From Bacillus sp. AFS055030 (GTDB taxonomy: Bacteria; Bacillota; Bacilli; Bacillales; Bacillaceae_G): a stretch of DNA of 64,000 nt. Positions 32,116-42,147 of the stretch are shown in pieces; position 1 is the first letter of the stretch; every line of letters starts with the position of its first letter. The stretch is taken from contig NZ_NUGT01000007.1 of assembly GCF_002574545.1 (NCBI RefSeq), forward strand, positions 1 to 64,000, read 5' to 3'. The notes under the pieces were generated by a model, which was given only the letters and a program-made list of their open reading frames with translations, made no database searches and was not told where the DNA came from. The translations under genes were made by a program, and so were the position numbers.

Positions 32116-33950
32116 TGGCAGCTTATAATAAAGTTGGTTTATTTAAATCAATTGTATTTAAATTTGTACTTGTTTATATTTTACTCATCTTAGTAGCTAT
32201 GCAAATTATTAGCGTTTATTTTTCGAGAGAACTCGAAAAGCAACTCGTAAACAGTTTTACTGTTGCGATAAACGAACGTGCTAAGCTATTGGCTTATAAT
32301 ATAAAAATTGAGTATGAAAAAAAGAAAACTCTGGACGATCCAGAGGTAAAAGCTAATATCCAAAAAATTGTTTCTGACTTTGGGAAAAATATTGGAATAT
32401 CAGACGTAAGAGTTATTAACCAAAATAGTGAAGTCATTGCTACTTCAGATTCTAGTAATCGGTCTATTGTTGGAAAAAGGACAACTAATATTTTAGTTAA
32501 AAGAGCACTTTTAGTAGGTACTAGAACCGAAAAAGTGTTAATCGATCCTAAAAATGGTCATCGAATGAAAACGATTGTCACTCCAGTAATGGAAGGCGAC
32601 GAAATTGTTTCAGCCATATATACGAGTGCTTCAATGGAAAGTACTTATGAAAGAATGGAGTTAATTAATCGTATTTTTTCAACTGGTACACTAATAGCAG
32701 TCGCGATTACCTCTATTTTAGGGATATTATTGGCTAAGGCAATTACGAAGCCAATCTCTGAAATAAGAAGACAGGCACAAGAAATGGCGAAAGGAAATTT
32801 CTCTCGGAAATTAAAAGCCTATAGTGAAGATGAAATCGGTGAATTAACATTATCATTTAATAATCTATCACGTAATTTACAACAAGCTAGAGCTTCAACA
32901 GATGGAGAAAGAAGAAAGCTTCAATCTGTACTAGAGCATATGTCGGATGGGGTTATTGCAACTGACCGTAGAGGGAAAATTATTCTCTTAAACGACCCGG
33001 CAGAAACGATGCTAAATGTTTCACGTGAAACAGTATTAAATAAATCAATCTTAGAGGTATTAGGAATTGAAAAGGTTAATACTTTAGATGATTTATACGA
33101 TGAGCCAGATTCAATAATGTTAGATTATAGCGATAATAAGATACCAATGATTATACGAGCTAGCTTTTCAACTATACAAAAAGAGTCTGGTAAAGTTAAT
33201 GGTCTAATCGCTGTACTTTATGATGTCACTGAACAAGAAAAAATAGATCAAGAACGTAGAGATTTTGTTTCCAATGTGTCACATGAATTAAGAACGCCGC
33301 TAACAACGATGAGAAGCTATCTAGAAGCATTATCAGATGGGGCTTGGGAAAATAAAGAAATTGCCCCTAAGTTTTTACAAGTAACTCAAGATGAAACTGA
33401 ACGAATGATTAGGTTAGTAAATGACTTATTACAATTATCTAAGTTAGATAGTACCGAGTATCGTTTAATGAAGGATTGGGTTAACTTTACGGAATTGTTT
33501 AATCGTATAATTGATCGACATGAAATGAGTAAGTCTCAAGAAGTATCGTTCAAACGAGAGTTTATAAGCAAGACAAGATTTGTATTTATAGATGAAGATA
33601 AAATTACACAAGTGTTAGATAATATTATTTCAAATGCTTTAAAGTATTCACCAGAAGGTGGGACGATAACTTATCGTATTAAAGAGTCTAGAGATCAAAT
33701 ACTAGTTAGTATTACTGACGAAGGTATGGGAATTCCAAAAGAAAATTTATCCAAGATATTTGATCGTTTTTACCGTGTAGATAAAGCTAGATCGAGACAA
33801 GTTGGAGGCACTGGACTAGGGCTTGCTTTGGCAAAAGAAATGATTTATGCGCACGATGGTCATATATGGGCTAAAAGTGAAGAAGGAAAGGGTACAACAG
33901 TCTATTTCACACTTCCAGTGGCTGATGACCAAGAGGATGAGTGGGAATGA
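32115..33950 (+). CDS. walK: Sensor histidine kinase WalK (YycG)
   Basis: Essential membrane kinase that phosphorylates WalR. The 611-residue product has transmembrane segments at about 13-33 and 183-203 bracketing an extracellular Cache-like domain. A HAMP domain (about 205-257), a PAS domain (about 265-370), HisKA with His390 in SNVSHELRTPL, and an HATPase domain with NIISNALKYSPEGG, DEGMGIP and GTGLGLALAKE follow. The coding sequence contains a perfect parS (33017-33032) in the PAS region, encoding LNVSRET. It overlaps walR and yycH. Confidence 0.97.
   Translation: MAAYNKVGLFKSIVFKFVLVYILLILVAMQIISVYFSRELEKQLVNSFTVAINERAKLLAYNIKIEYEKKKTLDDPEVKANIQKIVSDFGKNIGISDVRVINQNSEVIATSDSSNRSIVGKRTTNILVKRALLVGTRTEKVLIDPKNGHRMKTIVTPVMEGDEIVSAIYTSASMESTYERMELINRIFSTGTLIAVAITSILGILLAKAITKPISEIRRQAQEMAKGNFSRKLKAYSEDEIGELTLSFNNLSRNLQQARASTDGERRKLQSVLEHMSDGVIATDRRGKIILLNDPAETMLNVSRETVLNKSILEVLGIEKVNTLDDLYDEPDSIMLDYSDNKIPMIIRASFSTIQKESGKVNGLIAVLYDVTEQEKIDQERRDFVSNVSHELRTPLTTMRSYLEALSDGAWENKEIAPKFLQVTQDETERMIRLVNDLLQLSKLDSTEYRLMKDWVNFTELFNRIIDRHEMSKSQEVSFKREFISKTRFVFIDEDKITQVLDNIISNALKYSPEGGTITYRIKESRDQILVSITDEGMGIPKENLSKIFDRFYRVDKARSRQVGGTGLGLALAKEMIYAHDGHIWAKSEEGKGTTVYFTLPVADDQEDEWE
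33017..33032. promoter_or_regulatory. parS: Perfect parS site inside walK
   Basis: TGTTTCACGTGAAACA is identical to the Spo0J binding consensus and lies within the PAS-encoding part of walK, about 23 kb to the right of oriC. Confidence 0.93.
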
Positions 33951-35302
33951 GAAGAGAACATATAAAATCTGTTATATTAACTACGCTTGTTATAGTAAGC
34001 TTAGTTCTTTCGTATAGCTTATGGTCATATCAACCAACATATGATGTACTTCAAAATCAAGACTATGTCCAAAAAGTTTCGATTGGTGCGAAACGAGACT
34101 TTGGGGACATAGTTATTCCGAATTTGTTAGTTGTTCATGAATCAAATAAAAATTATGAAACAACTAAACAAAGTAACATATCACCAATTTATAGGTCATT
34201 GCAGAAATCTGAAATCACAAACTTTGAAAACCTGACAAATAAAACAACTGAAGTTGCCTACCAAACAATAACAAAAGGAAAAAATAAAATAGAAATTATC
34301 TTTCCAACTGTAGTGCCGGTGGAGACATTAGGTAAAGTACTTAATTTAGATGCAAAACGATTACAAAATGTTTTATTTGATAGAATTATTATCAATTTAT
34401 CTACTAAACAAGATTCTTCTGCAAAGATCTACTTTTCAAATGAAGCACAAAATATTCTGTATGGTGCATCTTTTGATAACTCTTTAATTATTACTTCCGT
34501 TGAAAAGATAAGAGACAATTACGAAAGCTTTACTGAAAGCTTAAGATATGAGTTAGATTCAGGTAAAATAATTTATCTACCTAAAAAACCAATCAAATTA
34601 ACAACGATGGAGTTTCTTACAACGGATATAGATGTTGATAAATTAAAAGATGCAATATTTAGTGATCCTTCAAATGTCCGAAGAGAAAGTACTGATTCAG
34701 GAGATACTTTCACAGATGGTACTAGGTTAATGTCAGTGTCACCATTAAATCGTTCAATTTCATTCGTTAACCCGACAACAGCTGAAAACAACAATAATCA
34801 AAGTCCTAATTTATTAGTTCAAAGAAGCGTTGATTTTATTAATGCTCATGGTGGCTGGACTGATGGATATATATTATCTAGTGTTAAACCAGAGAATAAT
34901 GAAGTTTCATTTAGACTTTTTGTAAATAATTTACCCGTTTATAATAATTCAACAATTACGACGAGTTGGGGAGTAGATGATATAGAAACCTTTAGACGTC
35001 CATTGTATAAATTTACTAGAATCCAGGTGGACAAGAAGGAAAGTGAAATGGAGTTAATGGCTGGTTCTCAAATTATGGAGATCATATCGAATAATAAGTC
35101 TATTAACAAATCTCTTATTAAAGATATTAGCTTAGGGTACGAGACGATATTTGATGATGATAAATCAAATATCAATCAACCGTACTATAACAGAGCAATC
35201 CAGTTAAAACCTGTTTGGATTATAAATTATGATGATTCATATAAGAAGATTGATCAAGATTTGCTAAGTAGAACTGGGGTGAATATTGTTGGATTGGAGT
35301 AG
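33947..35302 (+). CDS. yycH: WalK regulatory membrane protein YycH (WalH)
   Basis: Single-pass membrane protein that, with YycI, restrains WalK in B. subtilis. The 451-residue product has an N-terminal transmembrane helix (about 8-28, VILTTLVIVSLVLSYSLW) and a large extracytoplasmic part ending [14 protein letters not shown] 33947 overlaps the walK stop by four bases; a GTG two codons earlier is possible. It overlaps yycI. Confidence 0.92.
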   Translation: MRREHIKSVILTTLVIVSLVLSYSLWSYQPTYDVLQNQDYVQKVSIGAKRDFGDIVIPNLLVVHESNKNYETTKQSNISPIYRSLQKSEITNFENLTNKTTEVAYQTITKGKNKIEIIFPTVVPVETLGKVLNLDAKRLQNVLFDRIIINLSTKQDSSAKIYFSNEAQNILYGASFDNSLIITSVEKIRDNYESFTESLRYELDSGKIIYLPKKPIKLTTMEFLTTDIDVDKLKDAIFSDPSNVRRESTDSGDTFTDGTRLMSVSPLNRSISFVNPTTAENNNNQSPNLLVQRSVDFINAHGGWTDGYILSSVKPENNEVSFRLFVNNLPVYNNSTITTSWGVDDIETFRRPLYKFTRIQVDKKESEMELMAGSQIMEIISNNKSINKSLIKDISLGYETIFDDDKSNINQPYYNRAIQLKPVWIINYDDSYKKIDQDLLSRTGVNIVGLE

Positions 35303-36086
35303 AATCAAAACAATATTTATTTTAACTTTCTTAGTATTAGATTTATTTTTAGCGATTCAATATTATCAAAAGCGAAGTTCCGATCAGTTTGATACGATGG
35401 CTGAATCGAGTATTGAGGATCAATTAAAGGAAAATGATATCACATATGTGACATTACCTAAAAATTCTTTAAAGGAATCTTATATATCAGGTAATAGTAA
35501 GGATTTCTCGAAAAAAACTGTTGCTGATAGAAAAGGACAGAACATAGAAATCTACAAAGATGTATTACAAAGCCAATTAAAAAAACCAGTTCCCATTGCA
35601 ACTACAAATAAAATACTCTTTTTAGAAAACTTTGTGAAAGAGCATGTTTGGAATGGTGGTAACTATCGTTATTGTCAAATAGACCAAACAACAAAAACGA
35701 TATACTTCTGTCAAACCTATAAAGATCGCCTAATTTATAATATCGAAAGCTCAGTAGTTGAAATAAAGTATAACGATAAAAATGAGATTTACGGGTATCG
35801 CCAAAGATATTTAGAAAACTTAAAAGAAATGATTGATAAAAAGAATGTGCAAGAAGCTTTACCAGCAATTAAAGCCATTGAAAATTTATTTGTGAAAGAT
35901 GAGTTAAAACCGAGTGATCGTATTACAAAAGTTGATTTTGGCTATTATACAGTAATCCCATTATCAAATGGAGTTAAGTTCATAGCACCAGCATGGCATA
36001 TTGTTATCAATGAAAAGCAGGATTACTTTGTAAATGCTATTGAGGGGCAAATAATTAAGATAGATAAAGAGCAATGGAGTGAATAG
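35289..36086 (+). CDS. yycI: WalK regulatory membrane protein YycI (WalI)
   Basis: Partner of YycH in controlling WalK. The product has 265 residues. The single N-terminal membrane helix ([21 protein letters not shown]) is followed by an extracytoplasmic domain. Two tandem TTG codons lie at 35286 and 35289. The second gives [10 protein letters not shown], as in B. subtilis, and has better spacing (6 bases) from GGGGTGA. It overlaps the end of yycH. Confidence 0.92.
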   Translation: MDWSRIKTIFILTFLVLDLFLAIQYYQKRSSDQFDTMAESSIEDQLKENDITYVTLPKNSLKESYISGNSKDFSKKTVADRKGQNIEIYKDVLQSQLKKPVPIATTNKILFLENFVKEHVWNGGNYRYCQIDQTTKTIYFCQTYKDRLIYNIESSVVEIKYNDKNEIYGYRQRYLENLKEMIDKKNVQEALPAIKAIENLFVKDELKPSDRITKVDFGYYTVIPLSNGVKFIAPAWHIVINEKQDYFVNAIEGQIIKIDKEQWSE

Positions 36087-36088
36087 AG

Positions 36089-36883
36089 ATGAGTCTGCAT
36101 TTTAGTGTACTTGCAAGTGGAAGTACCGGAAATGCGTTATACGTTGGGACGGAGAAAACGAAGCTACTAGTTGATACAGGACTAAGCGGTAAAGCGATGG
36201 AGTCTTTATTTAAAGAAATCAACAGGGATATAAAAGAAGTTTCAGGTATTCTAGTCACGCATGAACATAGTGATCATATTAAAGGACTTGGTGTTCTTGC
36301 CAGAAGATATCAAATCCCAATTTACGCGAACGAAAAAACATGGAAAGCAATGAACCATTTAATTGGAGAAATTCCAACAGAACAAAAGTTCATTTTCAAC
36401 ATGGAAACGACGATTCAGTTTGGGGATATTGAAGTAGAATCATTTGGTGTATCACATGACGCTGCTGAACCAATGTTTTACGTATTTCATCACAACGACA
36501 AAAAATTTGTTACAATTACGGATACAGGCTACGTGAGTGACCGAATGAAGGGAATCATTTCTAACGCAGATATGTACATTTTTGAAAGTAACCATGATGT
36601 CGAAATGTTACGCATGGGTAGATATCCATGGAGTATTAAACGTCGTATATTAAGTGACGTTGGTCATGTATCAAATGAGGATGCTGCACTAGCAATGTCA
36701 GATGTAATTGGAGATAAAACAAAACGTATTTATCTTGCTCATTTAAGCCAAGATAATAATATGAAAGAGCTTGCCAGAATGTCTGTTACACAAACATTAG
36801 AGGGAAAAGGATTTGAAGTTGGGATGCAATTTGAAATTCATGACACGGATCCTCAAAAACCAACAGATATAGTGTATGTATAA
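36089..36883 (+). CDS. walJ: Metallo-beta-lactamase fold hydrolase WalJ (YycJ)
   Basis: MBL-fold protein of the walRK operon, with nuclease-like activity reported for the family. The 264-residue product has the zinc motif HEHSDH (His58, His60, Asp62, His63), SHDA and DTGY further on, and a C-terminal LAHLSQDNN. The ATG lies two bases after the yycI stop, with GGAGTG upstream. In B. subtilis an HtrA-type protease gene follows; here a terminator and yyzF follow, so htrA is absent from this position. Confidence 0.95.
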   Translation: MSLHFSVLASGSTGNALYVGTEKTKLLVDTGLSGKAMESLFKEINRDIKEVSGILVTHEHSDHIKGLGVLARRYQIPIYANEKTWKAMNHLIGEIPTEQKFIFNMETTIQFGDIEVESFGVSHDAAEPMFYVFHHNDKKFVTITDTGYVSDRMKGIISNADMYIFESNHDVEMLRMGRYPWSIKRRILSDVGHVSNEDAALAMSDVIGDKTKRIYLAHLSQDNNMKELARMSVTQTLEGKGFEVGMQFEIHDTDPQKPTDIVYV

Positions 36884-36900
36884 AACAAAGCACATACTTA

Positions 36901-36930
36901 AGGGGAGAGTTTACTTTCTCCTCTTTTTTA
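36901..36930 (+). terminator. Terminator of the walRK operon
   Basis: GGGGAGA and TTCTCCTC pair around a short loop followed by TTTTTT, 17 bases after the walJ stop. Confidence 0.75.
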
Positions 36931-36955
36931 TGTTAAAAAAAGGAGCTGTGTATAA

Positions 36956-37147
36956 ATGGAAAAAATGATATTAAGCTGTGATGAGCATATCGAATGGGCT
37001 CTTGACGATTTTGTGGATAAGTATAGTGAAACACCTTTGTTGAATAAAGTCGAAAAATCGCATAATATATCCACAACCTGTGAATATTGTCAAAATGATG
37101 CCATATATATTGTATCGAACATAGATTCCCCCACTAAATGTGGATAG
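36956..37147 (+). CDS. CxxH/CxxC small protein (YyzF-like)
   Basis: A 63-residue protein beginning MEKMILSCDEHIEWALDDFVDKY (CDEH at residues 8-11), with a second cysteine pair CEYC. It fits the small CxxH/CxxC family found between walJ and rlmH in Bacillus. The two pairs suggest zinc binding; function is unknown. AAAGGAG lies about 10 bases before the ATG. Its last third overlaps DnaA boxes of the cluster at 37067-37181. Confidence 0.8.
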   Translation: MEKMILSCDEHIEWALDDFVDKYSETPLLNKVEKSHNISTTCEYCQNDAIYIVSNIDSPTKCG

Positions 37148-37181
37148 AAATTGTGGGTATGTGGATAACTTTTGTGTATAA
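37067..37181. promoter_or_regulatory. DnaA-box cluster before rlmH
   Basis: A perfect DnaA box TGTGGATAA lies at 37160-37168. Three one-mismatch boxes lie at 37067-37075 (ATATCCACA), 37139-37147 (TGTGGATAG) and 37173-37181 (TGTGTATAA); TGTGGGTAT at 37153-37161 is weaker. Three lie within 45 bases in the same orientation. From memory, B. subtilis has an oriC-proximal DnaA-box cluster near yydA (rlmH), so this appears conserved. Confidence 0.82.
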
Positions 37182-37206
37182 CTTGTTTGTAAAGTGAGGA
37201 TACAGT

Positions 37207-37686
37207 GTGAATATCTCAATTATCAGTGTTGGAAAGTTAAAAGAGAAGTATTTAAAGATGGGGATCGATGAATACATAAAACGATTATCTAGTTATGCAA
37301 AAATGGATATAATCGAAGTTGCAGATGAAAAGGCACCAGAGAATTTAAGTGATGCAGACACGCAAATCGTGAAGGAAAAAGAAGGGGAAAGAATTTTAAG
37401 TAAAATAGCAGAAGACACATATGTAATTGCATTAGCAATTAAGGGAAAAGAACATACATCTGAATCTCTAGCAAAAAAATTAGATCAACTTGCTACATAT
37501 GGAAACAGCAAAGTAGCATTTGTAATTGGTGGTTCATTAGGTCTAAGTGATGCTGTGATGAAAAGAGCGGATGATACATTGTCATTTTCAAAAATGACTT
37601 TTCCACATCAATTAATGAAATTAGTTTTAGTTGAGCAAATTTACAGGTCATTTAGAATCAATAGGAATGAACCTTATCATAAATAG
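37207..37686 (+). CDS. rlmH: 23S rRNA (pseudouridine1915-N3)-methyltransferase
   Basis: SPOUT-fold methyltransferase acting on 23S rRNA helix 69. The 159-residue product has the typical start [15 protein letters not shown], the SAM-binding knot [15 protein letters not shown] and the C-terminal [18 protein letters not shown] and NRNEPYHK (final His/Tyr region). The GTG start is about 7 bases after AGTGAGG. It is the last gene of the conserved origin-region block. Confidence 0.96.
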   Translation: MNISIISVGKLKEKYLKMGIDEYIKRLSSYAKMDIIEVADEKAPENLSDADTQIVKEKEGERILSKIAEDTYVIALAIKGKEHTSESLAKKLDQLATYGNSKVAFVIGGSLGLSDAVMKRADDTLSFSKMTFPHQLMKLVLVEQIYRSFRINRNEPYHK

Positions 37687-37888
37687 ATTAGGCTCTTTTT
37701 TAGAAGAATAGTTAAAACAGATGGTAAAATTAATATCGTACATGGAGCAAATAATACAAGAAGAAATGTTAGTAGTAAACGATAACTTAAATAGAGTGGA
37801 GAATGTTTACAGTGTGACGAAAATTCTAGAGTACGGTTCATGGCTTAGTAGCTAGAGTCACCCCTATAAAAGAGTGGGAGATTAAACT
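37687..37888. other. Intergenic region rlmH-malR
   Basis: About 200 bases with no gene. A T-rich stretch follows rlmH and GAGTGGGAG lies before the regulator start. No convincing promoter or operator was identified. Confidence 0.4.
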
Positions 37889-38662
37889 ATGATTGACATC
37901 AGAAAAATTATTCAAGGAAAGAATCTTTCAGAGGTAGAAATCCAAATAGTGCAATATATCATTAATCATATTGATACAGTTTTGCAAATGGGAGTTCGTA
38001 AAATTGCGAAGGAAAATTTTACTTCCCCCGCGACAGTGATTCGCCTGTCAAAAAAATTGGGATATGCTGGATTCGTGGATATGTATTATCAACTGTTGCC
38101 ATTAGTGAAAAAGGTAGAATTAACAACAAGTGGCGTTGTCGGAGATTTCTTAGAGATTAGTGAAAGAGACTTTTTGAACAATAATTCAATAGAGGATATT
38201 CAGTCGTTTATACAAAATGTATTAAATCTGCGTCAAAATTATATTTTTATTTATGCTACTGGTTTTTCAGCTATTGCAGCTGAATACTTGTATAAAAAAT
38301 TATTAGTATTGGGTAAAAAAACAATCTTTGCAAGTGGTAGTGATTCGATTGGCGTTTTTGAAAATAACCTTGAAGATATTGGTGCTTTAGTGGTTATCTC
38401 AAAATCGGGCGAAACACAGTTAATCATTGATAAAATACAGGCTGCAAAAGAGCATAACATTTTTACAGTGTCGTTCACAAAAGAAATAGAAAACCGAATT
38501 GCAGGACTTTCTGATTTGAATTTTAAAATCATCGATCATAATAAACTTGATGACCGAAACGTTCTGCCAAATAGCTTTTTTCCAAGTTTGATGTTAATGT
38601 TTGAATTTATCGTCAAGCAGTATGTAGAGACGATTATTACCAAAAAGGATAGGAATGAATGA
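37889..38662 (+). CDS. malR: MurR/RpiR family regulator, probable maltose regulator
   Basis: Transcription factor with an N-terminal RpiR helix-turn-helix (about 1-75, MGVRKIAKENFTSPATVIRLSKKLGYAGF). A C-terminal SIS domain (about 105-240) contains IYATGFSAIAAEYLYKKLL and VVISKSGETQLI, which would sense a phosphosugar. The product has 257 residues. It precedes malP and malA; in B. subtilis the MalR/GlvR activator of this family is encoded with malA and malP, so it probably senses maltose-6-phosphate. The identification rests on context. Confidence 0.82.
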   Translation: MIDIRKIIQGKNLSEVEIQIVQYIINHIDTVLQMGVRKIAKENFTSPATVIRLSKKLGYAGFVDMYYQLLPLVKKVELTTSGVVGDFLEISERDFLNNNSIEDIQSFIQNVLNLRQNYIFIYATGFSAIAAEYLYKKLLVLGKKTIFASGSDSIGVFENNLEDIGALVVISKSGETQLIIDKIQAAKEHNIFTVSFTKEIENRIAGLSDLNFKIIDHNKLDDRNVLPNSFFPSLMLMFEFIVKQYVETIITKKDRNE

Positions 38663-38694
38663 AACGTGTTTCAATATGTGAAACACGTTTTTTG
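38662..38694 (+). terminator. Terminator after the RpiR-type regulator
   Basis: AAACGTGTTTCA and TGAAACACGTTT pair around ATATG and run into TTTT. It abuts the stop codon, so malP has its own transcription start. Confidence 0.88.
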
Positions 38695-38749
38695 TTCCCT
38701 TAATTCTATCGACTATAAAAGGGCTTACATTGTATTCTTAACCTATAAA

Positions 38750-38763
38750 CGAAAACGATTACA
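38750..38763 (+). promoter_or_regulatory. cre (CcpA-binding) site before malP
   Basis: CGAAAACGATTACA matches the cre consensus TGWAANCGNTNWCA at 13 of 14 positions. It lies 22 bases upstream of the malP start, just before the ribosome-binding site, where CcpA would block transcription in the presence of glucose. Confidence 0.72.
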
Positions 38764-38785
38764 TATATAGGAGGGGTAAGGCAAA

Positions 38786-40387
38786 ATGAAAATGAAAGTC
38801 ATGGAGGCCATGCAACGATTTTCAAAAGCAATGTTCATTCCAATACTTATTTTACCGATTGAGGGTATTTTAATTGCATTCGGTAATTTATTTACTAATC
38901 CAAAGCTAATGGAAGTCTTTCCGTTTTTGGATAATCCGATTACTACCGGTTTTGGGACAATCTTAACTGGATCATTGGTTTCGATTCTTGCTAACTTGGG
39001 ACTGATATTTTGTGTAGGGATTGCAATTGGGTTAGCTAATAAAGAAAAAGCGATTGCAGGATTTACAGCTTTATTAGGTTATCTAGTATTTGTAAACGCT
39101 ATGAATAAATTTATGCAACTTAGCGGAATTCTGTTTGAAGGTGAAACGTTGCAAGGATCAGGACAAACTACCGTATTGGGTGTACAAATCCTTGATATGG
39201 GTGTGTTCCTTGGACTTATTCTCGGAATTGTAACCGCTATCGTTCACAATAAATTCGTTGATAAAGAATTTAAAGGTGCGTTCCAAATTTACGGAGGATC
39301 ACGATTTGTATTTATCGTACTTATTCCCGTTGTTGTACTTTTATCTATTGCACTTACTTATATTTGGCCAGTCTTCCAATCTGGAATTAATGGTCTAGGG
39401 TCGTTTATCCAACATAGTGGAAGCTTCGGAATATTTTTATATGGAGCATTGGAACGTTTATTAATTCCTACTGGACTACATCACTTAGTCTATACACCAT
39501 TTTTATATTCATCATTGGGTGGTGTCCAAGAAGTTGGCGGACAAGTATTTGAAGGAGCAAGAAATATTTATTACGCGGAAATTACAAATCCTTCTGTAAA
39601 AGAGCTTTCTCCAAGTGTCGTTTGGGATGCTCGTGGTATTTCAAAAATGTTCGGTTTAATTGGTGCATGTTTAGCGATGTACCATACAGCAAAGCCAGAG
39701 AACAAAGCAAAGGCAAGAGCGATTTTAATTCCTGCTGCTATTACATCATTTATTGCAGGTGTTACAGAACCTATTGAATTCTCTTTCATGTTCGTGGCGC
39801 CATTATTATTTGTCGTACATGCTGTGTTAAGTGGTTTGGCGATGGTGACGTTCCATCTATTTGATGTTCGTGCAATTGGTCCAAACGGTATGATTGACTT
39901 CTTATTGTTCAACGTACCACTTGGAGTCGAAAAAACACATTGGCCAATGTATATTTTAATAGGATTAATCTACTTCGGTATTTACTATGTAGTTTTCCGC
40001 TTTTTAATTACGAAATTTAACTTCAAAACAATTGGAAGAGAAGATGAAGGTGGAGAAACAAAGTTATATACGAAGCAAGAATATAAAGAAAAGCAAAGCC
40101 GAGGAAAAGCCGAAGCTGCCGCGACGCAAGGGGATGACGGAATTGCCCCAGTGATCGTTGGTGCATTAGGCGGAGCGAGCAATATTACTACAATTACCAA
40201 TTGCTATACAAGACTTCGACTGACACTGGATAATCCAGAAAAGGTTAACGAAGATGTATTAAAGAGAGAAACAGGTGCTAGTGGCGTTATTATTAACGAT
40301 AAAAACGTCCAGGTTGTCTACGGCTTACAGGTAAATAACGTTCGTAAAGCAGTTGATAACTATTTGGGATTAAGTAAAAATGAATAA
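38786..40387 (+). CDS. malP: Maltose-type PTS transporter, EIICB
   Basis: Imports an alpha-glucoside, probably maltose, and phosphorylates it. The 533-residue product has a membrane EIIC domain (about 1-420) with roughly ten segments and the motif GVTEPIEFSF. A charged linker (about 425-450) leads to a C-terminal EIIB domain with phospho-Cys473 in TNCYTRLRLTL. No EIIA is encoded nearby, so it must borrow a glucose-type EIIA. AGGAGGGG lies about 10 bases before the ATG. malA follows 46 bases downstream. Confidence 0.9.
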   Translation: MKMKVMEAMQRFSKAMFIPILILPIEGILIAFGNLFTNPKLMEVFPFLDNPITTGFGTILTGSLVSILANLGLIFCVGIAIGLANKEKAIAGFTALLGYLVFVNAMNKFMQLSGILFEGETLQGSGQTTVLGVQILDMGVFLGLILGIVTAIVHNKFVDKEFKGAFQIYGGSRFVFIVLIPVVVLLSIALTYIWPVFQSGINGLGSFIQHSGSFGIFLYGALERLLIPTGLHHLVYTPFLYSSLGGVQEVGGQVFEGARNIYYAEITNPSVKELSPSVVWDARGISKMFGLIGACLAMYHTAKPENKAKARAILIPAAITSFIAGVTEPIEFSFMFVAPLLFVVHAVLSGLAMVTFHLFDVRAIGPNGMIDFLLFNVPLGVEKTHWPMYILIGLIYFGIYYVVFRFLITKFNFKTIGREDEGGETKLYTKQEYKEKQSRGKAEAAATQGDDGIAPVIVGALGGASNITTITNCYTRLRLTLDNPEKVNEDVLKRETGASGVIINDKNVQVVYGLQVNNVRKAVDNYLGLSKNE

Positions 40388-40418
40388 AAATAGAAACAAA
40401 CATAGAACTATAGATTAG

Positions 40419-41759
<1,341 letters not shown>

Positions 41760-41782
41760 ATGGCCGTTTATAAGGAAAATAG

Positions 41783-41831
41783 AAAAGGGGATGTGCTACC
41801 AAAATTTTTGGGTGGCACATTCCCTTTTCTA
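41783..41831 (+). terminator. Terminator of malP-malA
   Basis: AAAAGGGGATGTGCTACC pairs with GGTGGCACATTCCCTTTT (two mismatches) around a 10-base loop and is followed by a T-rich tail. The stem could also act for the opposite strand. Confidence 0.9.
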
Positions 41832-42147
41832 TTTATTAGATATTAATTGTGGCACCACTTAGATTCTCCAATCAGATATCAACATGATCAGTCCTCTTTG
41901 TATTAAAGCCTTCAGGACGTTAGGATGTTTCTTATTTTTTCGAACCAATTTTTTATATATGAATTCACGAAAAATCTCTCTAGAAAACTGAAATCTTTTT
42001 TTATTAATATTAAGAAAATCTTAAGATTTATATGGGGTGGTTTTTTTAATAAGAAAAAACTATAAATAACAAGTCATGCAGAATCAAACAAAGTATACTT
42101 ATAGTTAGTGAATTGAACGCCAAATTCAATTAAGGAGGATCTACAGA
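41832..42147. other. Intergenic region malA-BNR protein gene
   Basis: About 315 AT-rich bases. The palindrome AAATCTTAAGATTT near 42016 and a following T run could form another weak terminator. AAGGAGGATC lies before the TTG start at 42148. No promoter could be assigned with confidence. Confidence 0.4.

Noticed and set aside
38662-38694. Palindrome containing GTTTCA and TGAAAC as a parS site
   Set aside because: The arms are separated by ATATG instead of joining as CACGTG, and a T run follows; it is a terminator.
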